A DNA stretch of 27,861 nt from CAYQDR01 sp964416315 (GTDB lineage Bacteria; Methylomirabilota; Methylomirabilia; Rokubacteriales; DASRDR01). The notes under the pieces are model-generated. The model was not told the DNA's origin. It did not search any database and saw only the letters and a list, made by a program, of their open reading frames with translations. Positions 13,495 to 21,296 of the stretch are shown here, piece after piece. Location: NCBI GenBank assembly GCA_964416315.1, contig CAYQDR010000058.1:1-27861 (forward strand). The letters run 5' to 3'. The first letter of the stretch is position 1; each line of letters opens with the position of its first letter. The translations under genes and the position numbers were made by a program.

Positions 13495-15483
13495 ATGACA
13501 CCTCCCTACGACGGCCCGTTTCGCGACACCTTCTGGAACGTCCCCGGCTGGACCCAGTTCCTCCTCTACGCGCTCTCGGTCGTCGCGGTCGGGGTCTTCG
13601 CGCTGGGGCTCTGGCAGCGCGTGGCGCTCTGGCTCGAGGGGAAGCCCGAGCCCCGGTTCGACCGGCTGCCGGAGCGGTTCCGCTTCCTCCTCCGTCACGC
13701 GGTCCTCCAGCAGCGCACGCTGACGCAGCGCTACCCCGGCGTCATGCACGCGCTGATGTTCTGGGGCTTCTGCGTCCTGTTCCTCGGGACGGTGCTCGCC
13801 ACCATCGACTACGACGTCACGCTCCCGCTCGGGGTCAAGCTCCTGCAGGGGCCGTTCTACCTCCTCTACGAGCTGTCCCTCGACCTCTTCGGGCTCTTCT
13901 TCCTGGTCGGCCTGGGCCTCGCGCTCTGGCGCCGGTTCGGCGTCCGGCCGGCGCGGCTGGACCCGACACCGCACTTCGCGGTCATCCTGGCGCTCTTGTT
14001 CGTGATCAACCTGACCGGCTTCGTCCTCGAGGCGTGCCGCCTCGCGGTCGTGCGCCCGTGGTGGGGGCCCTGGTCGCCGGTCGGCTGGGCGCTCGGCCAG
14101 GCCTTCCTCGCCCTCGGCCTGACGGAGCCCGCCCTCCGCGGGCTCCACCTCGGGACGTGGATCTTCCACTTCCTGGTCTCGTTCGCGTTCATCGCCGTGA
14201 TCCCGTACTCCTACTTCGTCCACCTGATCACCACACCGCTCAACGTCTTCTTCGCGAAGCTGGACCGCCACGGCGCCTTGAAGCCCATCGAGAACATCGA
14301 GGAGGCGGAGTCGCTCGGCGTCTCGCGCCTGGACGAGTTCTCCTGGAAGCGGCGGCTCGACTTCGATGCCTGCACCATGTGCGGGCGCTGCACGGCCGTC
14401 TGCCCGGCGCACCTCGCGGGGACGCCGCTCAACCCGAAGGAGATCATCCTGAAGCTCCGCGGGCTCATGCACGCGGGGGACGGGCGGGCGATCCACGGGG
14501 AGACGATCACGGCGGAGGAGGTCTGGGCCTGTACGACCTGCTACGCGTGCGCGGAGGCGTGCCCGGCCTTCATCGACATCGTGGACACGATCGTGGATCT
14601 CCGGCGCCACCTTGCGCTGTCGGAGGGGGCGCTCCACCCCACGGCGGCGACGAGCCTCCAGAACATGCAGCGGGCCGGGAATCCCTGGGGGCTCGCGGCC
14701 GCGGACCGGCTCGCGTGGGCGGAAGGCCTCGACGTGCCGCAGATCCGGGAAGGGGAGGAGATCGAGTACCTCTACTGGGTCGGGTGCTCGGCCTCCTACG
14801 ACCGCCGGAACCAGAGCATCGCGCGCTCCGTCGTGAAGATCCTCAAGGCGGCCGGGGTGTCGTTCGCGGTCATGCCGGAGGAGCGCTGTAACGGCGACGC
14901 CGCGCGGCGTCTCGGCGAGGAGTACACCTACCAGACGCTCGCCCGGGAGAACGTCGAGAACCTCACACGCTACCGCTTCCGCAAGATCGTCTCCGCCTGC
15001 CCCCACTGCTTCAACACGCTGGGCAACGAGTACCGCCAGTTCGGCGGGGCCTTCGAGGTCGTGCATCATTCCGTGCTGATCGCGGAGCTGATCCGCCAGG
15101 GCCGCCTGCGTCTCGCACGGCCCCGCGAGGAGCTGCTGACCTTCCACGACTCCTGCTACCTGGGCCGGTACAACGCGGTGTTCGACGCGCCGCGGGAGAG
15201 CCTGCGCGCCATCCCGGGCCTCCAGCTCACGGAGATGCCGCGGAGTCGCAACAAGGGCCTGTGCTGCGGCGGCGGCGGCGGCCACATGTGGATGGAGGTG
15301 CGCGGCCAGCGGCGCATCAACGAGATCCGCGTGGAGGAGGCGCTCGAGACCCGGGCGAAGACGGTGGGAACCGCGTGCCCGTTCTGCCTCGCGATGGTGG
15401 ACCTCGGGCGGAAGGTGAAGGGGGCGGAGGAGACGCTCCAGGTCAAGGACATCGCGGAGCTGGTCGCGGAGGCGCTCGAATGA
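13495..15483 (+). CDS. Membrane Fe-S oxidoreductase, NarI/HdrD type (EtfD-like)
   Basis: Probable electron transfer from electron-transfer flavoprotein to quinone. The 662 residues have an N-terminal membrane domain of about five helices (20-250) related to nitrate reductase gamma. Two 4Fe-4S sets follow: Cys293, 296, 299, 303 (CTMCGRCTAVCP) and Cys346, 349, 352, 356 (CTTCYACAEACP). Two CCG-type domains close the protein (CPHCFNT; HDSCYLGR with LCCGGGGGHMWME and ACPFC). Heterodisulfide reductase subunit D shares the soluble half. Its place among CoA-transferases and meaB fits acyl-CoA dehydrogenation. The exact electron donor is inference: no etfAB genes lie here. It overlaps the next gene by ATGA. 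Confidence 0.87.
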   Translation: MTPPYDGPFRDTFWNVPGWTQFLLYALSVVAVGVFALGLWQRVALWLEGKPEPRFDRLPERFRFLLRHAVLQQRTLTQRYPGVMHALMFWGFCVLFLGTVLATIDYDVTLPLGVKLLQGPFYLLYELSLDLFGLFFLVGLGLALWRRFGVRPARLDPTPHFAVILALLFVINLTGFVLEACRLAVVRPWWGPWSPVGWALGQAFLALGLTEPALRGLHLGTWIFHFLVSFAFIAVIPYSYFVHLITTPLNVFFAKLDRHGALKPIENIEEAESLGVSRLDEFSWKRRLDFDACTMCGRCTAVCPAHLAGTPLNPKEIILKLRGLMHAGDGRAIHGETITAEEVWACTTCYACAEACPAFIDIVDTIVDLRRHLALSEGALHPTAATSLQNMQRAGNPWGLAAADRLAWAEGLDVPQIREGEEIEYLYWVGCSASYDRRNQSIARSVVKILKAAGVSFAVMPEERCNGDAARRLGEEYTYQTLARENVENLTRYRFRKIVSACPHCFNTLGNEYRQFGGAFEVVHHSVLIAELIRQGRLRLARPREELLTFHDSCYLGRYNAVFDAPRESLRAIPGLQLTEMPRSRNKGLCCGGGGGHMWMEVRGQRRINEIRVEEALETRAKTVGTACPFCLAMVDLGRKVKGAEETLQVKDIAELVAEALE

Positions 15484-16391
15484 CCGAGCGGCCACGGGTC
15501 CTGTCGCCGGGCTCGCCCCGCGCGCCCGGGCTCCGGGCCCCTTTCTCACGCGCCTTCCGCAATTCTGGCGAATTGCGGAAGGACGGGCGTGAGGGGACCC
15601 CCATCCGCCCGGGACCCCGCGGGGCTCACCCGGCGCCACCCGTGGCCGCCGTCATCGGAGTCCTCCTCTTCCTGGTCGCGGCCGCGGCGGCGGCGCCGCC
15701 CGCCCGCGTGGCGCTGGGGTTGGACGGCCAGCGGGCGTTCGACATGGCCAGGGCGGCCGAGGACGGGGTCGCGGCGGACAGCGGGCGCGGCGAGGCCCTG
15801 CTGAAGGAGATTCAGGGGCTGAAGGCCGCGGAGCGGGACGCGGAGGGGCAGAAGGGGATCAAGGCGCTCCAGGACGAGGCGAACGCCGCGCACGCGGCGC
15901 TCGAGGGCTACCGCAAGCAGGCGCTCGCCAGCGCGGCCGAGGCGTTCCAGCTCCTGGCGGACGGCCTGCGGGCCGCGACCGGCACGCCCGATCCCGTCCG
16001 GCTGACGGTCTTGGAGCAGCGCGCCCTCCTCGCCGCCCACGAGGCCGCGGTGATGGCGGCCCGGGCGCGCGCGGAGGCCGAGCGGCTCCGCGCGGTCCTG
16101 GCCGAAGGCAAGGCCCTCCTCGCCTCCGGACGCGCCCCCGCGCTCACGCCCGCGGCGGGCGCCGCGCCCGGTCCCGAGCCGGCGGGGCGCGAGGTCGTCG
16201 TCCCCAACGTCGTGGGGGCGCGGCTCGAGCAGGCGGCGCGGGACCTCCAGGTCGTCGGCCTCCGGCTCGGAAGGACGGCGGGGCCGCGCGACGGGTTCGT
16301 CGTCAAGCAGGTGCCGCCGGCCGGGGCCCGCGTCCTGCGTCAGGCCGCGGTGAGCCTGACGCTCTCGGCGACCGCGGCCGGGGCGAAGTGA
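15480..16391 (+). CDS. Exported protein with one C-terminal PASTA domain
   Basis: From ATG 15480 (ATGA overlap with the Fe-S gene) the frame is 303 residues. The first 54 are Arg/Pro-rich and contain a long hairpin element, followed by the hydrophobic segment VAAVIGVLLFLVAAAAAA. An in-frame GTG at 15642 begins exactly at this signal-like segment and would give 249 residues, but has no ribosome binding site. A charged, Ala-rich, probably coiled-coil region (about 85-220) precedes a PASTA domain (VPNVVGARLEQAARDLQVVGLRLG to the end). PASTA domains normally bind peptidoglycan, so an envelope role is likely. No kinase or transpeptidase domain is attached. The start is uncertain. Confidence 0.7.
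   Translation: MTERPRVLSPGSPRAPGLRAPFSRAFRNSGELRKDGREGTPIRPGPRGAHPAPPVAAVIGVLLFLVAAAAAAPPARVALGLDGQRAFDMARAAEDGVAADSGRGEALLKEIQGLKAAERDAEGQKGIKALQDEANAAHAALEGYRKQALASAAEAFQLLADGLRAATGTPDPVRLTVLEQRALLAAHEAAVMAARARAEAERLRAVLAEGKALLASGRAPALTPAAGAAPGPEPAGREVVVPNVVGARLEQAARDLQVVGLRLGRTAGPRDGFVVKQVPPAGARVLRQAAVSLTLSATAAGAK
15538..15597. repeat. Long inverted repeat in the 5' part of the PASTA frame
   Basis: A perfect 13-bp stem, CCTTCCGCAATTC (15553-15565) and GAATTGCGGAAGG (15570-15582), closes a TGGC loop. An outer arm CTCACGC (15545-15551) pairs with GCGTGAG (15587-15593), and CCCC/GGGG ends extend it. The AATT core stands out in GC-rich surroundings. Confidence 0.65.
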
Positions 16392-16404
16392 CGGCGCGGG
16401 CGCG

Positions 16405-16773
16405 GTGGCTTCCGGATCCCTGCGCCAGCTGGCCGGGCTCCTCCCGGAGCTCTTCGGCCTGATCACCCGCCTCCTCGGCGATGCGCGCCTGCCCGGCCGG
16501 GTCCGCGGCGTCCTCGGGGTCGCGGCGGCTTTCCTGGCGAGCCCCATCGACTTCCTGCCGGACTTCATCCCCGGCTGCGGCTACCTCGACGACGTGGTGC
16601 TGACGGCGATCGTGCTGGACGGCCTCGTGGCCCACGTGGACCGCCAGATCCTGCTCGAGCACTGGCCCGGAGACCCGGCGAGGCTCGACGAAACGGCCCG
16701 CGTGGCCGCGCGCGTGGCGGGCTGGGTGCCGCGGCGCTGGAAGGCGCGCGTGTTCGGGAGGTCGCCGGCGTGA
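16405..16773 (+). CDS. DUF1232 (YkvA-like) small membrane protein
   Basis: A 122-residue protein with the DUF1232 core LASPIDFLPDFIPGCGYLDDVVL (about 44-66), which matches the family signature SPxDxxPDxIPxxGxxDD. A preceding helix (GRVRGVLGVAAAFL) and a following hydrophobic stretch suggest membrane association. The biochemical function of the family is unknown. It starts at GTG 16405, 13 bp after the PASTA gene, and its stop overlaps the CoA-transferase start by GTGA, so all are likely co-transcribed. The start lacks a clear ribosome binding site. Confidence 0.8.
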   Translation: MASGSLRQLAGLLPELFGLITRLLGDARLPGRVRGVLGVAAAFLASPIDFLPDFIPGCGYLDDVVLTAIVLDGLVAHVDRQILLEHWPGDPARLDETARVAARVAGWVPRRWKARVFGRSPA

Positions 16774-18563
16774 GTCCCGACCCCGTCGCCGCGATCGAGG
16801 CGCGCCTCGCCGTCCCCGCCGTCGAGGGACCGGACAAGGTCCTGCCGCTCGACGAGCTGATCCGCCGCCACGTCCGGCCTGGGATGACGCTCCACCTCTC
16901 CACGGCGCACCTCCGCTCCCACGCGCCCGTCTACGAGCTGATCCGGCAGTTCTGGGGACGCGCCCCCGGCTTCACGGTCGTCTCGATCGGGCTGACCGGG
17001 TCGTGGGTCGCCCTGGTCCACGGCGGGCTCGCGCGCCGGGTCGTGACGACGTACTGCGGCGAGAACTACCCGTCGCCAATGCCGAGCCCGCTCGTGGACG
17101 CGGCGTGGCGCGCCGGGCGGGTGGAGATCCAGAACTGGTCGATCCTCACGCTGCCCCTCCGCCTCCTCGCCGGCGCGATGGGGCTCCCGTTCCTCCCGAC
17201 GCGCTCGCTCCTGGGCTCGACCATGGAGGAGGCGAACCGCGACGACCTCGTCGTCAGCGACGATCCGTTCGGGGCCGAGGGCCGCGTCGCCCTCGTCCGC
17301 GCCCTCGTCCCGGACCTGGCGCTCCTCCACGGGCTGGCCGCCGACCGCGCGGGGAACACGCTGCTCCCCGGCCCCGTGGGGGAGGGGGTCTTCGGCGCCC
17401 TCGCGGCCGGCGAGGGCGCCCTCGTCACGGTCGAGCGCGTCGTGCCGACCGAGGTGATCCGGCGGCACGCGAACCTCGTGCGGCTCCCCGGCGCCTACGT
17501 CCGCGCCGTCGCCGAGGCGCCCCTCGGTGGGCACCCCGGCGGGTTGGCGAGCCCGCTCGAGGAGGTGCCCGGGTACGCCGAGGACTACGAGTTCGCGCGC
17601 GGCCAGCGGGACGCGTTCCGCGCGCCCGAGACGGCCGAGGCCTGGCTCCGGCAGTGGGTGCTCGGCTGCCCGACGCCCGCCGAGTACGTGCGGCGCCTTC
17701 CGCCGGCTCGCGTCGACGCGCTCCGCCGCGGGGCGGCGCCGGAGGCGTGGCGCGCCGAGCTGCGGGCGCTCGCGCCGACGGTCCCGCTGACGGCGGCGTA
17801 CAGCCCCGGGGAGATGCTGGCGGTGGCGGCGAGCCGCCGCGTCGCGGCGCGCGTGCGCGCCGGCGGATTCACGACCCTGCTCGCCGGGATCGGCGTCTCG
17901 AACCTCGCGGCGTGGCTCGCGGCCTACGCGCTGCGCGCCGAGGGCGTGCCCGTCGAGCTCATGGCCGAGATCGGGATGTTCGGCTACCTGCCGCGGGCGG
18001 CCGACCCCTTCATCTTCGCGACGCGGAACTTCCCGACGGCCAAATCCCTCTCGGACGTCTTCACGGTGATGGGGCAGTTCATGGGCGGGCGCTGGAACCG
18101 CTGTCTCGGCGTCCTCGGGGCGGGGCAGGTGGACCGGGGCGGGAACGTCAACTCGACCCTCATCCCGGGGCGCCGCTACCTCACCGGCTCGGGCGGGGCC
18201 AACGACGTCTGCTCGGCCGCGAGCGAGGTCCTGGTCGCCGTGGCCCAGGACCGCCAGCGGTTCGTCGAGAAGGTGCCGTACGTGACCGGCCCCGGGCGCG
18301 CCGTCCGGACCGTCGTCTCGCACCTCGGCGTCTTCGAGAAGCCGGAGCCCCACGCCGACCTGGTCCTGACGCGATACCTGCCCACGGCGGGGCCGACCCC
18401 GGAGGCGGCCGTCGCCGCCGTCCGGGCGGCCTCGGGCTGGGACGTCCGCGTCGCCCCGGAGCTCACCGCCGAGCCCCCGCCGACACCGGACGAGCTCGCC
18501 CTCCTCCGTGCCTTCGATCCCCGGCGGCAGTTCCTCGGAAGCGCCCCGGAGGCGGGGGGATAG
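16770..18563 (+). CDS. Family I CoA-transferase, fused alpha and beta subunits
   Basis: A 597-residue protein in which both halves of a glutaconate-CoA-transferase/IpdAB-like enzyme are joined. The alpha-like half (about 1-290) begins VLPLDELIRRHVRPGMTLHLS and holds the LAADRAGN block. The beta-like half (about 345-597) contains MAEIGMFGY, with Glu400 at the place of the family's catalytic glutamate, and GSGGAND at 473-479. Most relatives are two separate subunits. Possible roles are CoA transfer or ring-opening hydrolysis as in IpdAB. It is coupled to the DUF1232 gene by a GTGA overlap and lies 49 bp before the HMG-CoA-synthase-like gene. Confidence 0.85.
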   Translation: MSPDPVAAIEARLAVPAVEGPDKVLPLDELIRRHVRPGMTLHLSTAHLRSHAPVYELIRQFWGRAPGFTVVSIGLTGSWVALVHGGLARRVVTTYCGENYPSPMPSPLVDAAWRAGRVEIQNWSILTLPLRLLAGAMGLPFLPTRSLLGSTMEEANRDDLVVSDDPFGAEGRVALVRALVPDLALLHGLAADRAGNTLLPGPVGEGVFGALAAGEGALVTVERVVPTEVIRRHANLVRLPGAYVRAVAEAPLGGHPGGLASPLEEVPGYAEDYEFARGQRDAFRAPETAEAWLRQWVLGCPTPAEYVRRLPPARVDALRRGAAPEAWRAELRALAPTVPLTAAYSPGEMLAVAASRRVAARVRAGGFTTLLAGIGVSNLAAWLAAYALRAEGVPVELMAEIGMFGYLPRAADPFIFATRNFPTAKSLSDVFTVMGQFMGGRWNRCLGVLGAGQVDRGGNVNSTLIPGRRYLTGSGGANDVCSAASEVLVAVAQDRQRFVEKVPYVTGPGRAVRTVVSHLGVFEKPEPHADLVLTRYLPTAGPTPEAAVAAVRAASGWDVRVAPELTAEPPPTPDELALLRAFDPRRQFLGSAPEAGG

Positions 18564-18612
18564 GCTCGTGGTGAAAGCCAAGGAGTTTCAGCAGGTTGCA
18601 TAGGAGCCGCTC

Positions 18613-20019
18613 ATGATCGGGATCACCGCGTTCGGCGTCCACATCCCGCGCTACCGGCTCTCCGGCGAGACGCTGGCCGGCGTCTGGGGTGGGGGCGGGG
18701 GTGGCCAGCGCGCGGTGGCCAACCACGACGAGGACAGCCTCACGATGGCCGTCGAAGCCAGCCTCGCCGCGCTCGGCGAGCGCTCGGGAGGTGTGCTCGG
18801 CGGCGTCATCCTGGCCACGACCACCCCGCCCTACGCCGAGAAGTCGTCCGCCGCGATCCTCGCCGCCGTCGCCGACTGCGGGCCCGAGGTGTTCGTCGCC
18901 GACCTCGGCGGGAGCCTCCGCGCCGGGACGGCGGGGTTGCGCCTGGGCCTCGACGCGGTGCGGGCAGGCTCGGCGCGCGAGGTGCTCGTCGCCGCGGCCG
19001 ACATCCGCCCGGCGCCGCCGGGCGGGGACCTCGAGCCCTTCCTCGGCGACGGCGCGGCGGCGGTCTTGGTGGGGGAGGGGGAGGGCGTGCTCGCCCGCTT
19101 CGAGGGCGCGTACTCGCTCACCCGGGAGTTCTCCGACGTCTGGCGGAAGGCCGACGCGCGCTTTCCCGAGCAGGGCGACCTCACGTTCGTCCGCGCCTAC
19201 GGCTACGAGAAGCTGATCCCCGAGGCGGTCGAGGGGCTCCTCCGTCAGACCGGGCTCAAGCGGCAGGACGTCGCCCATGTGGCCTGCTACGCCCCCGACG
19301 CGCGGCTTGCGCCGGGGATCCTCCGGGCCCTTCGCCTCCCCGACACGGCGCGCACCCACGCGTCGCTGCTCCCGGCCATCGGCAACACGGGGACGGCGTC
19401 GCCGCTCCTCGCCCTCGCCGAGGCGCTCGAGGAGGCGCAGCCGGGGGAGCGGGTCCTCGTCGTCGGCTACGGGGCGGGCGCCGACGCGCTCCTCTTCCAG
19501 GCGACCGAGGCGATCGAGCGTCTGGACCGCGGGCGGGGCGTCCTCGCCCAGCTCCGGGCGGGACGGCCGCTCGTCCACTACGGGAAGTTCCTCCAGTTCC
19601 GGCGCCTCGTCGAGACCGAGACCCTCCGGGCGTTCACGGGGCTCCCGGTGCTGCAGCGCGAGGAGCGCCAGGACCTCCGGCTCTACGGCCAGAAGTGCGC
19701 GGCGTGCGGCGCCGTGCAGTACCCGCGCCGCCACCTCTGCTGGCACTGCTCGGGGAAGGACCTCGGCGAGCACCGGCTCTCCCGGCGCGGCCGCGTCTTC
19801 ACGTTCACGCGGGACCACCTGGTCCCCTCGCCCGACCCGCCGACGGTCATGGTCGCGGCCGACCTCGAGGGGGGCGGGCGCTTCTACACCCAGATGACCG
19901 ACTGCGACCCGGCGACGGTGACGTTCGACCTGCCGGTCGAGCTGACCTTCCGCCGCTTGCACGAGGGCGGCGAGCTCGTGCACTACTTCTGGAAGTTCCG
20001 CCCGGTGCTAGGTGGTTGA
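18613..20019 (+). CDS. HMG-CoA-synthase-fold protein fused to Zn-ribbon/OB domain
   Basis: A 468-residue protein. The N-terminal part (1-335) is a thiolase/HMG-CoA synthase fold: MIGITAFGVHIPRYRLSGE, LATTTPPYAEKS, FGDGAAA-like FLGDGAAAVLVGE, and a GNTGTASPLLALAEAL end. The C-terminal part (about 340-468) is a DUF35-type domain with zinc cysteines 362, 365, 376 and 379 and an OB fold. At the position of the catalytic Cys (ACYAGTAAL in HMG-CoA synthases) the sequence reads SLRAGTAGL, with Leu102. The usual catalytic His region reads CYAPDAR. Claisen condensation by the normal mechanism therefore looks impossible; a scaffold or a different reaction is more likely. ATG 18613 has AGGAG upstream. 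Confidence 0.85.
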   Translation: MIGITAFGVHIPRYRLSGETLAGVWGGGGGGQRAVANHDEDSLTMAVEASLAALGERSGGVLGGVILATTTPPYAEKSSAAILAAVADCGPEVFVADLGGSLRAGTAGLRLGLDAVRAGSAREVLVAAADIRPAPPGGDLEPFLGDGAAAVLVGEGEGVLARFEGAYSLTREFSDVWRKADARFPEQGDLTFVRAYGYEKLIPEAVEGLLRQTGLKRQDVAHVACYAPDARLAPGILRALRLPDTARTHASLLPAIGNTGTASPLLALAEALEEAQPGERVLVVGYGAGADALLFQATEAIERLDRGRGVLAQLRAGRPLVHYGKFLQFRRLVETETLRAFTGLPVLQREERQDLRLYGQKCAACGAVQYPRRHLCWHCSGKDLGEHRLSRRGRVFTFTRDHLVPSPDPPTVMVAADLEGGGRFYTQMTDCDPATVTFDLPVELTFRRLHEGGELVHYFWKFRPVLGG

Positions 20020-20047
20020 TTTGGCGGGCGTTTTCGCACCGGATTAG

Positions 20048-21127
20048 TTATGCCCCGGGGAGGCTAAATAACTCGGCGATCCGACGGGTGCGCTCGAAGG
20101 ACACCTGCGTGTAGATCTTGGTCGACTCGAGCGACTCGTGGCCGAGCGCCTCGGCGATGACCCGGATGTCCACGCCCCGGTCCACGCAGTGCTTGCCGTA
20201 GGCGTGGCGGAGCTTGTGCGGGGTCAGTCGCACGCCCAGGTGCCGGCGCGTCCACCGAGTCACGACGCGGTTGATCACGTAGTAGCTCAGGGCCTCGCCG
20301 CTCCCGTCCTCCTTGCGGATGAGCGGCGCCTCGGGATGGGTGCCCAGGCCGTTCTGGCTGGCCAGGTAGTGCCGGACGATCTCGAGGGCCTGGCGCGGGA
20401 GCGCCACGGAGCGCTGCTTGTGGCCCTTGCCGACGAACCCCATGAGCCCCTGGGTTGGCACGAAGTGGGCGCGCCGGAGGCCGCGGATCTCGCCGGCGCG
20501 GAGGCCGCCGTAGAGCGCGATCGCGAGGATCGCGCGGTTCCGGAGGCTCGGCTCGCTGGCGAGCTTCACGGCGAGGTCATGGAACGCGGGCAGGATCGGG
20601 ATCGTGCGCTTCAGGCGCGGCGTGCGGAAGCGCGCCCCGGGATCGGTCGTGAGGTGCCCGTTGGCGTTGAGCCACCGGCTGAACCCCTTGAGGGCCATCA
20701 GGTACGTCCGGCAGGTCCAGTTTTGCTTTCCCACCTCCTTCAGGGTGAGCTGCCACTCCATGAGCCGCTCGTAGGTGATGTCCTCGGCGACCTTCAGTCG
20801 CCAGCCCATCGCCCGTGCGGTGGCCACGAAGGAGTTCCAGCCCGTCTCGTAGGCACAGCGCGTCCTGTCCGCGACCGCTCGCTCGATCGACGGCCCCCGG
20901 ACGGCCCCGAGCTTCGAGGCCGCGATCTCACCGAACGCACGTCGGGGGCCGTGCAGTCGGTCGTGGATTCGCGCACTTACGCCCCACACGGCCCCCGCCT
21001 TTATCTTGCGGTGCACGACCAAGCCACTATTCGCCACGCTACACCTTGCGGGTACTGTTCGTACGCCCTCTTCGCTATACTTGGCACGCCTGCCCAGCCG
21101 GGCAGGGCGGACGCCGAGCCGGACCAC
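20048..21127 (-). CDS. Tyrosine recombinase/integrase (XerC/D-like)
   Basis: Site-specific recombinase, 359 residues at most. The N-terminal core-binding domain (about 80-160) includes TRCAYETGWNSFVATARAMGW. The catalytic domain has Arg210 (YGGLRAGEIRGL), a beta-hairpin lysine near 234-237, His304-X2-Arg307 (TPHKLRHAYG), His330 (ALGHESLESTKIY) and the nucleophile Tyr339, so it looks complete. The start is uncertain: residues 1-23 overlap a repeat-bearing control region, and in-frame GTG codons at 21016 and 20989 (AAAGG upstream) are better candidates. It is divergent from hsdM and marks the left edge of the defence island. No tRNA gene is adjacent. Confidence 0.85.
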   Translation of the reverse strand: MVRLGVRPARLGRRAKYSEEGVRTVPARCSVANSGLVVHRKIKAGAVWGVSARIHDRLHGPRRAFGEIAASKLGAVRGPSIERAVADRTRCAYETGWNSFVATARAMGWRLKVAEDITYERLMEWQLTLKEVGKQNWTCRTYLMALKGFSRWLNANGHLTTDPGARFRTPRLKRTIPILPAFHDLAVKLASEPSLRNRAILAIALYGGLRAGEIRGLRRAHFVPTQGLMGFVGKGHKQRSVALPRQALEIVRHYLASQNGLGTHPEAPLIRKEDGSGEALSYYVINRVVTRWTRRHLGVRLTPHKLRHAYGKHCVDRGVDIRVIAEALGHESLESTKIYTQVSFERTRRIAELFSLPGA

Positions 21128-21208
21128 ACATGGGGCGCCGGGCAGGACTGGTCACTCTCGAGGAGCCATCATGCTGGCCGTTCGCCATACTTGGCACGAC
21201 TTGGCACG
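21071..21208. repeat. Three ACTTGGCACG sites between recombinase and hsdM
   Basis: The 20-mers at 21071-21090 and 21181-21200 match at 18 positions (TTCGCYATACTTGGCACGMC) and start exactly 110 bp apart. The second is followed directly by another ACTTGGCACG (21199-21208), giving two units in tandem at a 10-bp period. They lie at the recombinase 5' end and upstream of hsdM. Recombinase arm sites or operator sites are plausible. Confidence 0.6.
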
Positions 21209-21296
21209 CCCGACCTGGTCGCGTTGGGGTCGCGGGCAGCCTGGTTGGCTCTTCGCGGGCGGTTGCGCTTGACCAGATCGGTCGAGTAGAGCGACC

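Noticed and set aside
11203..15639. 1478-codon minus-strand open frame
   Set aside because: It mirrors three well-identified plus-strand genes and has only low-complexity residues; high GC suppresses stop codons.
21071..21208. CRISPR array
   Set aside because: Only three short units with one 110-bp and one 10-bp period, no regular spacers and no cas genes.
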